Shown here one piece after another: positions 1 through 8,477 of a stretch of 64,000 bases of DNA. A model generated the notes under the pieces. That model had not been told where the DNA came from. It saw only the letters and a list, made by a program, of their open reading frames with translations, and ran no database searches. The stretch comes from an uncultured Clostridia bacterium (lineage in GTDB: Bacteria > Bacillota > Clostridia > Lachnospirales > CAG-274): positions 184,770 through 248,769 of the forward strand of contig CATLIG010000001.1 in the NCBI GenBank assembly GCA_949948985.1, in the 5' to 3' direction. A program made the translations under genes and the position numbers. How positions within the stretch are numbered: the stretch's first letter is position 1; every line of letters begins with the position of its first letter.

Positions 1-860
1 ATACAGAACATCACGGTCTTTTAAGAATTATCGGAAATAAATTTAAAACAATTCCTGTTGACGTGGCGATACCCGTTCTTCATGGAAAATTCGGCGAGGA
101 CGGAACAATACAAGGCCTTTTGGAACTTGCTGGGATACCTTATGTCGGATGTGGAGTACTCTCATCAAGCGTTTCAATGGATAAGTCGTATACAAAAATA
201 ATAGCCGAAAGCATAGGCGTATCTCAGGCAAAATACACCGTAATATACCGGCATATTTTTGAGGAAGCGTCTGATGAGGGAAAAAATAAAATACTTGAGG
301 AAACAGAAAATAAACTTTCTTACCCCTATTTTGTAAAACCAGCAAATGCCGGCTCTTCCGTAGGTATAACAAAAGTAAATAACCGTGAAGAGCTCAAAGA
401 CGCCATAGCTTTGGCATGCGAACATGACAAGACGATAATCATAGAAGAAACTATAATAGGAAAAGAAGTTGAATGCGGTGTCTTGGGTGGTGACGAATTG
501 CTTGTATCCTGTGTCGGAGAGGTATTTTCCGCCGATGAGTCCGACTTTTATGATTTTGACGCCAAGTATAATAATAAAAACTCAAAAACAGTTATACCGG
601 CAGAAATTGATGATAATATATCCGATGAAATAAGAAGTCTTGCCGCTAAAATCTTTACGGCGCTTGACGGGTATGGGCTGGCTAGAGTTGATTTCTTTAT
701 TGAGGACGGTACAAACAGGGTTATATTCAACGAAATGAACACATTCCCCGGTTTTACTCCTATAAGTATGTATCATATGCTTTTTGAGGCAAGCGGAATA
801 GATATGGAAAGCCTTCTTGACAAACTAATCGAGCTTGGACTTGACAGATATGACAGATAG
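1..860 (+). CDS. ddl: D-alanine--D-alanine ligase, 5' end outside window
   Basis: ATP-grasp ligase that joins two D-alanines for the peptidoglycan stem peptide in the cytoplasm. The reading frame is open from base 3, so the true start lies upstream; the visible 285 residues begin shortly before the family motif VAIPVLHGKFGEDG. Also seen are YVGCGV, the ATP-binding stretch YFVKPANAGSSVGI and the C-terminal metal/substrate motif EMNTFPGFTPISMY. Family length is about 350 residues, so roughly 60 N-terminal residues are missing. It ends 11 bases before murI, giving a two-gene cell-wall operon. Identification is firm. Confidence 0.96.
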   Translation, partial: TEHHGLLRIIGNKFKTIPVDVAIPVLHGKFGEDGTIQGLLELAGIPYVGCGVLSSSVSMDKSYTKIIAESIGVSQAKYTVIYRHIFEEASDEGKNKILEETENKLSYPYFVKPANAGSSVGITKVNNREELKDAIALACEHDKTIIIEETIIGKEVECGVLGGDELLVSCVGEVFSADESDFYDFDAKYNNKNSKTVIPAEIDDNISDEIRSLAAKIFTALDGYGLARVDFFIEDGTNRVIFNEMNTFPGFTPISMYHMLFEASGIDMESLLDKLIELGLDRYDR

Positions 861-871
861 AAGGTGAGCAT

Positions 872-1666
872 ATGGATAACAGACCTATTGGCATTTTTGA
901 TTCCGGAGTAGGAGGTCTTACAGTCGTAAAACAAATTATAAAAGCCCTTCCAAATGAGGATATAATATATTTCGGCGATACGGCAAGAGTTCCTTACGGC
1001 TCAAAGACAAAAGAAACCGTAACAAATTTTTCTGCTCAGATTATAAGATTTCTTTTGTCTAAAAACGTAAAAACAATAATAATAGCCTGCAACACCGTGA
1101 GCTCCAATTCTTACGATGAGCTTATAAAAATGTTTGACCTGCCTATAATAGAAGTTGTTACTCCCGGAGTAGAAGCGTGTCTTAATGCCACTAAAAATAA
1201 AATTGTAGGCATAATCGGCACTGAAGCCACTGTAAAAAGCGGAGCGTATGAAAAAAAAATCAGACAAAAAGACAATAATATAAAAGTTTACTCAAAAGCC
1301 TGTCCTCTTTTTGTTCCTTTAGCAGAGGAAGGCTGGACAGATAATGACATATCCCGTCAGACGGCTGAAATTTATTTAAGGGATTTAACCGAGAAAAACA
1401 TAGATTCAATAATTCTCGGCTGTACACATTACCCTCTGCTGAAAAAATGTATAGGAAAAGTCGTCGGCGAAGCGGTAACAATTATAGACCCCGCCAAAAC
1501 CGCCGCTAAAAAAACAAAGAACTACTTGGATAAACACGGTATGCTTGGAAAAAACAACGGAAATTTATCTTTTTACGTAAGTGACAATACTGAGAAATTT
1601 TCGTTTATATGCAACACAGTACTAAAAAAAACCTGTACCGCTGAAAAAGTAGACTTGGAAAAATAG
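872..1666 (+). CDS. murI: Glutamate racemase
   Basis: Converts L-glutamate to D-glutamate for peptidoglycan. The 264-residue length is normal. The Asp/Ser motif IFDSGVGGLTV (D10, S11) and both catalytic cysteines are present: C73 in ACNTVSS and C184 in GCTHYPLL. The ATG at 872 has an AAGGTG ribosome site 5 bases upstream and follows ddl closely, so the two are probably co-transcribed. The stop codon TAG is at the same time the first three bases of a family C hairpin repeat that acts as the terminator. Confidence 0.96.
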   Translation: MDNRPIGIFDSGVGGLTVVKQIIKALPNEDIIYFGDTARVPYGSKTKETVTNFSAQIIRFLLSKNVKTIIIACNTVSSNSYDELIKMFDLPIIEVVTPGVEACLNATKNKIVGIIGTEATVKSGAYEKKIRQKDNNIKVYSKACPLFVPLAEEGWTDNDISRQTAEIYLRDLTEKNIDSIILGCTHYPLLKKCIGKVVGEAVTIIDPAKTAAKKTKNYLDKHGMLGKNNGNLSFYVSDNTEKFSFICNTVLKKTCTAEKVDLEK

Positions 1667-1750
1667 ACCTGTTTAAAACCCCGTGACAGCGATTGACAAA
1701 AAAACTATTGTCAATTGCTGTCACGGGGTTATCATACAGGTCTATTTTTT
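1664..1750 (+). terminator. Long hairpin (family C repeat) terminating ddl-murI
   Basis: An almost fully self-complementary 81-base element: outer ends TAGACCTGT and ACAGGTCTA, inner arms AACCCCGTGACAGC and GCTGTCACGGGGTT, followed by a run of six T. The stem and T-run make it a strong terminator. The outer arms match other family C copies at 41631-41791 and 47151-47225. Confidence 0.8.
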
Positions 1751-2068
1751 CGCTGCTGAACTCGTTCAATTTTTAAGTTGATTGACTATATGCTTTATTA
1801 AACTTTCTTGAAATACCACTGCGAGTATTACGGAGAAAATTTAATTTTGCCTATCAGCAAAATCTACACTTATCTGTCAATTTGCCAGTTTCCAAGGAGT
1901 TCTAATAAATTTCTTTCGAAAAACCGCAATAATTGCGCGGTTTTCAAAAGAAGTCCAATATACTTGTTCAATCAGGTCTATTCCTTCCATTTGCCTCATA
2001 TAATTATAGCAATCCACAATATTATTTTGGGATAATACCATAATTTAAGCAATTCCGGAGGTGGAAAC
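1751..2068. repeat. Intergenic repeat remnants (family A right end, family D hairpin)
   Basis: The gap before the CotS-like gene holds a solo family A right end (AAGTTGATTGACTATA, 1775-1790) and a hairpin at 1910-1956 whose arms read TTCTTTCGAAAAACCGC and GCGCGGTTTTCAAAAGAA, similar to the family D ends at 26290 and 55538. A 75-codon open frame here has no ribosome site and runs through the repeats, so it is not called. Confidence 0.6.
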
Positions 2069-3028
2069 ATGGAAAATTTAAAACCTGAAATTACAAAAGG
2101 CTTTGAAATAATCCCTAAATCCATAATAAAATCAAAACATTCTTATATATGCAAAACAAGCTCAGGCACAAAAGTAATTCAGAAAACAACCGCTAAAGAA
2201 AATGCCCTTGTATTCGCCAATAAGCTTAAAACAAAGCTTGAGGAACAAGGTTATCCCATATATGATAAATTTTACATATCCACACAAAATCTTCCGTATT
2301 TTGTGTGTGACGGGGAAAAATATATTATGACGGATTACAAAGACCTTGTCGACTCTGATTTTTCTGACGGTGAGGATGTAAAAAAAGTTATACTGGCGAC
2401 AGCCCGTTTTCACCGTATTTCAAAAAACATTGATATAATGCCCGAAATAAAACCGAGTATTTTGAATACTTATAGAAAACAGCTTGCAAATTTTAAAAAC
2501 ATAAAAAAGAGTATTTCATCAAAAAGCAGTTTTTCGGAATTAGATGTAATTTTTATAAAAAATTATGATTATTTTTTTAAAAAGGCTGTAAACGCTATTG
2601 ATTTGCTAAGTGATTTTTTTGAAAATTCCGATTTTACAAAAAATCTGCGTACTTTATGCCACAACAATATAAAAGAAGAAACCGCTGTAAAACACAAAAA
2701 CTCAATGAGTCTTATCTCATTTGAAAATGTTTCAAACGAACTGTTTTTATCAGATTTTTCGGATATAATAAACCGCTATGTTAGAAAGCACACTCCCCCT
2801 GCTTTAAGCTTCGAGTCGATTTTAGAAACATATTTTAAAGTAAATACTATTTCCGATAAAGAAATAAAAATTTTGCAGGCAATATTAAAATTTCCTGCAA
2901 AATATATAAAAATATGCTGTGATTTTTATTCAAAAGGTATGCCCTTTGTTCCAAATTCTGTTGTAAATCATCTAAAATGTATAATTACACAAAAAAATAT
3001 TTATGAAAATTACACAAAATGTCTTTAA
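2069..3028 (+). CDS. CotS-like spore coat kinase-fold protein
   Basis: A 319-residue protein resembling the CotS/YutH group of spore-coat proteins, which have an aminoglycoside-phosphotransferase-like fold. An N-terminal lobe (YICKTSSGTKVIQKT, around residues 27-41) looks like the nucleotide-binding beta strands of that fold, and YIMTDYKDL around residues 92-100 fits the hinge. The usual catalytic HxD is not obvious (LCHNNIKEE near residue 197 is the nearest), so it may be a structural pseudokinase. The start is set by GGAGGTGG just upstream of 2069. It appears monocistronic. Family assignment is by overall pattern and is moderately sure. Confidence 0.65.
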   Translation: MENLKPEITKGFEIIPKSIIKSKHSYICKTSSGTKVIQKTTAKENALVFANKLKTKLEEQGYPIYDKFYISTQNLPYFVCDGEKYIMTDYKDLVDSDFSDGEDVKKVILATARFHRISKNIDIMPEIKPSILNTYRKQLANFKNIKKSISSKSSFSELDVIFIKNYDYFFKKAVNAIDLLSDFFENSDFTKNLRTLCHNNIKEETAVKHKNSMSLISFENVSNELFLSDFSDIINRYVRKHTPPALSFESILETYFKVNTISDKEIKILQAILKFPAKYIKICCDFYSKGMPFVPNSVVNHLKCIITQKNIYENYTKCL

Positions 3029-3086
3029 TTACATATGTTATATCGGTCGCCGAAAAAAAATTTTTATAAAATTTTATATATAGTAC

Positions 3087-3115
3087 TTGTCTTTTTCACT
3101 TTTTTTTGATAAAAT
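3087..3115 (+). promoter_or_regulatory. Predicted sigma-A promoter for the DUF4914 gene
   Basis: TTGTCT, 17-base spacer, TAAAAT. Transcription would start near 3122 and give a leader of about 140 bases, in which no recognised riboswitch was seen. Confidence 0.45.
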
Positions 3116-3261
3116 TATATCAATAGGTTAAATTTAACTGTATCGAACAGGTTCAATATTATAACATTCAGATAAATATTCTATAACTATACCAGAATTA
3201 ATATGAAATTATAAATATATCGCGACAGATAAATATTTTATAAAAATCAAGGAGGTTTATA

Positions 3262-5151
3262 ATGAGCAACTCAACAATTAACAAAATGTTACTTCCTCAG
3301 CAAGTTGAAGACATTCTTAAATCAAAAGACGTGGAAGTCATCATTCCTAACTCAAAACAGGAACTTTTTGAACTTGCTTTAGGAGGAAAAGAAAATAAGA
3401 CATGGGATGTAATTTATGACGTCAACGGCAAATCAATACGAGAAGCTTATGTTGTAAAATGTAAAAACGGTATCGTGGCTAACTTTGACGACCTTTCAAT
3501 GCGCCGCCGCGACCCCAACAGTATGGTAATCGCCGATGACCTTCCTACAGATAAGCCTACTTATCATGAACGTTTCGGAGAATCTTTTGACACTACAAGA
3601 AAAGAAACTTTCCAATGGCTCAGAGATCAGAAAAAACTTATCGCTCTTCCGTTTTATTCAGGCAACGAGGATATTGATATAGGCTATCCTTCTCTTGCCA
3701 TTATCCCGGCAAACGCGGCGTTTTTCGCGGCGGCTTTGGGCGACCTTCAGGGCTTTGTTCCCGCAAATTCCATACCAAACAGATTCAAGCCAAAAGCTGT
3801 AATATATGTTGCGCCGCCTTTCAGACACACAAAATATGACGGCAAACAAATTGTTGTGCATAGAAGAAGCTTTGACCTTCACGAGGTATTCTCATATAAT
3901 CTCTATCCGGGGCCAAGCGCGAAAAAAGGTGTATATAGCATTCTCCTTGATATCGGAGAGCAGGAAAACTGGATTACTCTTCATGCCTCAACAGTAAAAA
4001 TTGTAACGCCTTATGAGCTTTCTCTTACAATTATGCATGAGGGTGCTTCCGGCGGCGGAAAAAGCGAAATGACCGAACAGTTCCACAGACAGGAAGACGG
4101 TCGTCTGCTTTTAGGCAAAAACATTCTTACAGACGCGGAAACTCTTATCAATATTACCGACACATCAGAGCTTTATCCAGTTACAGACGATATGGCTCTT
4201 GCTCACCCGTCTCTACAGAACGACAGCAACAAGCTTGTCGTAGCCGACGCTGAGTACAGTTGGTTTTTACGTGTTGACCATATTAAACAATATGGTACAG
4301 ACCCTGAAATAGAAAAATCCTGTATAAGTCCAAAAGAGCCTTTGGTATTTCTTAATATGGACGCCGTACCTGACTCCACCTGCCTTATTTGGGAGCATAT
4401 AGAGGATTCTCCCGGAAAACCTTGTCCAAATCCACGTGTAATTATCCCGCGTAAACTTAAAAAGAATATTGTGGAGGGCGCCGTGGAGGTTGACGTTCGT
4501 TCTTTCGGGGTACGTACTCCGCCTACTACAAAAGATAATCCGAATTACGGCATTATAGGTATGTTCCATATCCTTCCGCCGGCTTTGGCATGGCTTTGGA
4601 GACTTGTGGCTCCAAGAGGATTCGCAAATCCAAGCATAATAGACAATACAAAGGGTATGAAAAGCGAGGGCGTAGGTTCTTATTGGCCTTTCGCAACAGG
4701 AAAAAGAGTAGACCAGGCAAATCTTCTTCTCCGTCAGATTCAGCATACTCTTTCAACAAGATATATACTTATTCCAAATCAATATATAGGAGCGTATAAG
4801 GTAGGTTTTGCCGGTCAATGGGCGACAAGAGAATATCTTTCCCGCCGCGGCGGAGCAAAATTCAGCCGTGATTTGTTGTCACCGGCACGTTGTCCGATTC
4901 TCGGATATACTATGAATTCCGTTAAAATTGACGGCAATGTAATTCCTAAATCCTTACTTCAGGTTAATCATCAGGTTTCAGTTGGTGAAGCCGCTTACGA
5001 CGAGGGCGCTAAAATCCTTACTAATTTCTTTAAGGAAGAGCTTCAGCATTTCCACGTTGAGGGTCTTGACGAACTTGGAAAACAAATTATAAATACGTGC
5101 TTAAACGATGGCTCTGTTGAGGATTACTACAACCTTATACCAAAACTTTAA
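3262..5151 (+). CDS. DUF4914 protein with PEPCK-like P-loop
   Basis: A 629-residue protein of the DUF4914 family, known from clostridia and Bacteroidetes but without an assigned reaction. A P-loop GASGGGKSE is at residues 261-269; its glycine-rich pattern followed by KS resembles the nucleotide-binding loop of ATP-dependent phosphoenolpyruvate carboxykinase and HPr kinase. Conserved-looking blocks include LPFYSGNEDIDIGYPSLAI, WEHIEDSPGKPCPNPR and SYWPFATGKRVDQANLLL. The ATG at 3262 follows AAGGAGG. It stands alone with its own promoter and terminator, just ahead of glgA, which gives a weak hint of a carbon or energy role. Codon use is more GC-rich than that of its neighbours, which suggests high expression. 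Confidence 0.8.
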   Translation: MSNSTINKMLLPQQVEDILKSKDVEVIIPNSKQELFELALGGKENKTWDVIYDVNGKSIREAYVVKCKNGIVANFDDLSMRRRDPNSMVIADDLPTDKPTYHERFGESFDTTRKETFQWLRDQKKLIALPFYSGNEDIDIGYPSLAIIPANAAFFAAALGDLQGFVPANSIPNRFKPKAVIYVAPPFRHTKYDGKQIVVHRRSFDLHEVFSYNLYPGPSAKKGVYSILLDIGEQENWITLHASTVKIVTPYELSLTIMHEGASGGGKSEMTEQFHRQEDGRLLLGKNILTDAETLINITDTSELYPVTDDMALAHPSLQNDSNKLVVADAEYSWFLRVDHIKQYGTDPEIEKSCISPKEPLVFLNMDAVPDSTCLIWEHIEDSPGKPCPNPRVIIPRKLKKNIVEGAVEVDVRSFGVRTPPTTKDNPNYGIIGMFHILPPALAWLWRLVAPRGFANPSIIDNTKGMKSEGVGSYWPFATGKRVDQANLLLRQIQHTLSTRYILIPNQYIGAYKVGFAGQWATREYLSRRGGAKFSRDLLSPARCPILGYTMNSVKIDGNVIPKSLLQVNHQVSVGEAAYDEGAKILTNFFKEELQHFHVEGLDELGKQIINTCLNDGSVEDYYNLIPKL

Positions 5152-5194
5152 ACCGCTTCATATTTTTTTCCTTTTTATATAAACATAATACTTG

Positions 5195-5246
5195 AAAAAA
5201 CGCTTTTCACAAAGATTTATTCCTTTGTAAAAGGCGTTTTTTCTTT
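5195..5246 (+). terminator. Rho-independent terminator after the DUF4914 gene
   Basis: Arms AAAAAACGCTTTTCACAAAG and CTTTGTAAAAGGCGTTTTTT with an 8-base loop and a T-run; two mismatches in 20 pairs. Confidence 0.85.
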
Positions 5247-5362
5247 GCCAATAAATCACAAATTAATAAGCACAGGTTCTGTTTTCTTTATACTTTTTAT
5301 GATAATTTTAATATATAACTCTTTCATTCATTTGTTCAATATGTAAAAAAACACAATTTCAC

Positions 5363-5391
5363 TTGCCATAACTCAAAAAAAATAGTATTAT
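5363..5391 (+). promoter_or_regulatory. Predicted sigma-A promoter for glgA
   Basis: TTGCCA, 17-base spacer, TATTAT, about 70 bases before the glgA start. Confidence 0.55.
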
Positions 5392-5462
5392 TATATAAAG
5401 GGATTTCTTGTATTCCTAAAAAAATGGTTATTGAATAAATTCTACCAAGGGGGAATTGCATT

Positions 5463-6890
5463 ATGCTTAAAATTTTGTTTGTATCATCGGAAGTTTCACC
5501 CTACGCAAAAAGCGGAGGACTTGGAGACGTTGCGGGTTCTCTCCCAAAAGCATTAAAAAATAACGGTGTTGATGTCAGAGTCGTTTTCCCTAAATACAAA
5601 AATATTAAGGAAGAATACACAAAATCAGCAGACTTTATCGGTTCATATAAAGTAAAACTTGAATGGCGCGAGCAAAGCGCTTCTGTTTATCAGCTTAAAG
5701 CTGACGTGCCTACTTATGTTATAGAAAATGATTACTATTTTTCAAACCGCGACGGATACTACGGCTATAATGACGACGGAGAACGCTTTACATTTTTTTG
5801 CAAGGCGACTTTAGACCTTTTGAATATAATAGATTTTGTTCCTGACGTAATACATTGTAATGACTGGCAGACAGGGCCTATATGTGTTTACGCCAAAGAT
5901 TATTACAGCCGCTATATGCCCTTATCAAATATAAAATCACTCTTTACAATACACAATATTCAATATCAGGGACTCTGCGGACGAGGCATACTTGGTTTAA
6001 TGGGGTTGAACGATGGATACTTTACATCAGATAAGCTTGAATTCAACGGTATGGTAAGCTTTATGAAAGCCGGTGTTGTATATGCCGATGCCATAAGCAC
6101 AGTAAGCCGTACCTATTCCTATGAAATACAGACGGGACAATATGGATACGGTCTTGACGGAATGCTGCGCGCGAGGGCAAACGACCTTACAGGTATAGTA
6201 AACGGAATTGACTATTCACAAGACAACCCCTCGACAAATAAATTAATTTATGCAAATTTTGATATAAACAATTTAGCGGGCAAAAAAGAAAACAAAAGAA
6301 AACTTCAGGAAGAACTCGGACTTCCTCAGAGAGATGTACCTGTTATCAGTGTAATTTCCAGACTTGTTGACCAAAAAGGCATAAATCTTATAATAGATTC
6401 CATAGGCGAAATTCTTTCAAAGGATATACAGCTTGTAATATTAGGAACAGGCGATGGCAGGTACGAATATATGTTTAAAGAATTCTCCTATCGTCACCCT
6501 GATAAAATAAGCGCTAATATATTATTTGACAATACACTTTCTAAAAAAATATATGCCGCGTCAGATATGTTCTTAATGCCGTCTTTATTTGAGCCCTGCG
6601 GTCTTGGTCAGCTTTTCGCAATGAGCTACGGCACCGTTCCTATTGTAAGAACAACAGGCGGTCTTGTGGATACTGTGCAGGAATATAATTTTGAGACAAA
6701 AGAAGGCAACGGATTTAATTTCCACGACTATATACCAAGCGGTATGATGTGGGCCTTAAACAACGCTATAAACGCTTATTATTCCGATGACTGGGAAAAC
6801 ATTGTCAGAAACGCTATGAATACAAAATTCAGTTGGGACAACTCCGCTAAAGAATACATTGAGTTATATGAAAAAATAAAAGCAAAATAA
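5463..6890 (+). CDS. glgA: Glycogen synthase (ADP-glucose type)
   Basis: Transfers glucose from ADP-glucose to the growing alpha-1,4-glucan. At 475 residues it has family length, with an N-terminal GT5 catalytic domain opening with the diagnostic KSGGLGDVAGSLPKAL (residues 16-31) and a C-terminal GT-B Rossmann domain carrying SRLVDQKG and the glycine-rich donor-site region LFEPCGLGQLFAMSYGT. The start has GGGGG upstream. No other glycogen gene (glgC, D, B, P) is in the window, so it is a solitary locus here. Confidence 0.95.
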   Translation: MLKILFVSSEVSPYAKSGGLGDVAGSLPKALKNNGVDVRVVFPKYKNIKEEYTKSADFIGSYKVKLEWREQSASVYQLKADVPTYVIENDYYFSNRDGYYGYNDDGERFTFFCKATLDLLNIIDFVPDVIHCNDWQTGPICVYAKDYYSRYMPLSNIKSLFTIHNIQYQGLCGRGILGLMGLNDGYFTSDKLEFNGMVSFMKAGVVYADAISTVSRTYSYEIQTGQYGYGLDGMLRARANDLTGIVNGIDYSQDNPSTNKLIYANFDINNLAGKKENKRKLQEELGLPQRDVPVISVISRLVDQKGINLIIDSIGEILSKDIQLVILGTGDGRYEYMFKEFSYRHPDKISANILFDNTLSKKIYAASDMFLMPSLFEPCGLGQLFAMSYGTVPIVRTTGGLVDTVQEYNFETKEGNGFNFHDYIPSGMMWALNNAINAYYSDDWENIVRNAMNTKFSWDNSAKEYIELYEKIKAK

Positions 6891-7032
6891 AAATTTATTA
6901 AATTTAAAGAATGTTCTCTTTCCCTCTTTTATTTCATATATTAAATACATAAAGCTGTTATAGCAAAACATAAAATTTATAAACTGTTTTATCGTTATGC
7001 TTTGACATTATGAAATAAAAGGGGGATTATTT

Positions 7033-8088
7033 TTGACTTCCGAAGTAAAAAATATATTAAAAACCGCCTCCGTATATACCGGAACTGTTTTAGGAGCCGG
7101 TTTTGCCTCAGGAAAAGAGCTTATAAATTTTTTCGTACGCTATGGAATTTCCGGAATTTTCGGAATGATTATTTCAGGAATATTTTTTTCGCTTATCGGA
7201 TTTGGTGTTTTAAAAATAGTCCATAAAAAAAGAATAACCAATTATCACGATTTTTCTGTTTACATATTAGGCAATAAACTGGGAAATCTTTCTGAATGGC
7301 TTGTATGTGCTTTTCTTCTTGTTCTTTTCTCGGCAATGATTTCAGCCGGAGGAGAAATGAGCCATACTGTTTTTAAAATAAACCGCTTAAAAGGAGAAAT
7401 AATACTAAGCATTTTATGCTTTATAACTTTCTTGTTTGAACTTGACGGGTTTATAGACATAAACACTCTCCTTGCCCCTATTCTTGTCATAGGAGGAATT
7501 TTGACAGGTATATACATTTTTTTGAGTCCTGCGTCCTGTGCTTTTGAAAATGTATTTAAAAACAGCGCCTTATCATTGAATTTTTCTGTTTCTGAAAATT
7601 TTATATTTTCTTCACTTATTTACGTTTCTTACAATATAATAACCGCCGTAACGGTTCTTGTTTCTTTAAACAAGCTTATCTCATCATATAAAGTTTCAAA
7701 ATACGGAGGAATACTCGGCGGGGTATGCGTATGTATTTTAGGCATATCAATGTCTTTGCCGCTTTTCTCAAATTATGAAAAAATTTATTTCTCTCAAATG
7801 CCTGTACTTAATATTGTTCTTAACTATGATTTTTTAAAATACATATATGTTGTAATTTTACTTTCAGCAATTTTTACAACAGCGTTGGCTAACGGTTTTT
7901 CACTTATACAAAATTTCGGAACAAAAAATATGAATAAACTTGCTGTAAAAATTTTTCTCACGGTATGGGGAATTATAATGGCGCAAATAGGTTTCTCAAA
8001 CTTTATCGAAAAGATATATCCTTTTTTTGGAACAATAGGTCTTTTTGAGGCTATAATGATTATACGCGCCGCTTTTTTTAAAGATTAA
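7033..8088 (+). CDS. YkvI-family multi-pass membrane transporter
   Basis: A 351-residue integral membrane protein with about ten hydrophobic helices. The N-terminal ASVYTGTVLGAGFASGKEL is characteristic of the YkvI group, which belongs to the LeuT/APC superfold; substrates are not established. The start is a TTG at 7033, with GGGGGA spaced 6 bases upstream; no ATG lies near the site. The upstream 140 bases contain an inverted pair CTTTTATTTCATA and TATGAAATAAAAG about 80 bases apart. No recognised operon partner. Confidence 0.8.
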   Translation: MTSEVKNILKTASVYTGTVLGAGFASGKELINFFVRYGISGIFGMIISGIFFSLIGFGVLKIVHKKRITNYHDFSVYILGNKLGNLSEWLVCAFLLVLFSAMISAGGEMSHTVFKINRLKGEIILSILCFITFLFELDGFIDINTLLAPILVIGGILTGIYIFLSPASCAFENVFKNSALSLNFSVSENFIFSSLIYVSYNIITAVTVLVSLNKLISSYKVSKYGGILGGVCVCILGISMSLPLFSNYEKIYFSQMPVLNIVLNYDFLKYIYVVILLSAIFTTALANGFSLIQNFGTKNMNKLAVKIFLTVWGIIMAQIGFSNFIEKIYPFFGTIGLFEAIMIIRAAFFKD

Positions 8089-8092
8089 AAAT

Positions 8093-8400
8093 GAAATCAA
8101 AAACCACGGGACTTGTATCCCATACTCTGTTTTTAAAACCGTGGGACTCTGTCCCACACCCTGCAAGGGACGTTGTCCCTTGACCCTGAACGCAAAGCAT
8201 TCTCTTTGCTATTGAGAATTTAAATTATAGTCAATCAACTTAAAAATAAACAAGTTGATTGACTATATCGACAAATTTGACTTTTACAGATTTTTAGTTT
8301 TTTAAAATTAAAAAGGCGATTAAATTTAATTTTTACCATTTTTTATATTTTCAATTTTAAAGTTTTTTGCCCCGCTTTTTTACAAAAAAGCGGGCGGTTA
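8093..8400. repeat. Family B composite repeat interrupted by a family A element
   Basis: Reads as the reverse of the copies at 32088 and 53860: hairpins GTGGGACTCTGTCCCAC and AAGGGACGTTGTCCCTT, then GCAAAGCATTCTCTTTGC, then the AAATTTGACTTTT block, then the hairpin CCCCGCTTTTTTACAAAA paired with AAAGCGGG. A 42-base family A element (8226-8267) sits inside it. The open frame extending upstream of the helicase start is this repeat, not coding sequence. Confidence 0.75.
8226..8267. mobile_element. Minimal family A inverted-repeat element in a TA site
   Basis: TATAGTCAATCAACTT, a 10-base loop, AAGTTGATTGACTATA: 16-base perfect inverted repeats. Uninterrupted family B copies read AATTATCGG(C/T)AAATT at this place; here the element is flanked by TA on both sides where those copies have a single TA. 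This fits a mariner/IS630-type miniature element with TA duplication. Confidence 0.7.
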
Positions 8401-8477
8401 TGGCAACACCCACAGCTTTATCATTAAATCAGTATCTATATGACAGTATCCGCAGTTTTTTAAGGGGGATGACTTCT

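Noticed and set aside
1808..2035. 75-codon open frame between murI and the CotS-like gene
   Set aside because: No ribosome-binding site, composition unlike a protein, and it crosses a hairpin repeat.
8367..8477. N-terminal extension of the helicase frame
   Set aside because: This part is the family B repeat; the family N-terminus and ribosome site fit TTG 8478.
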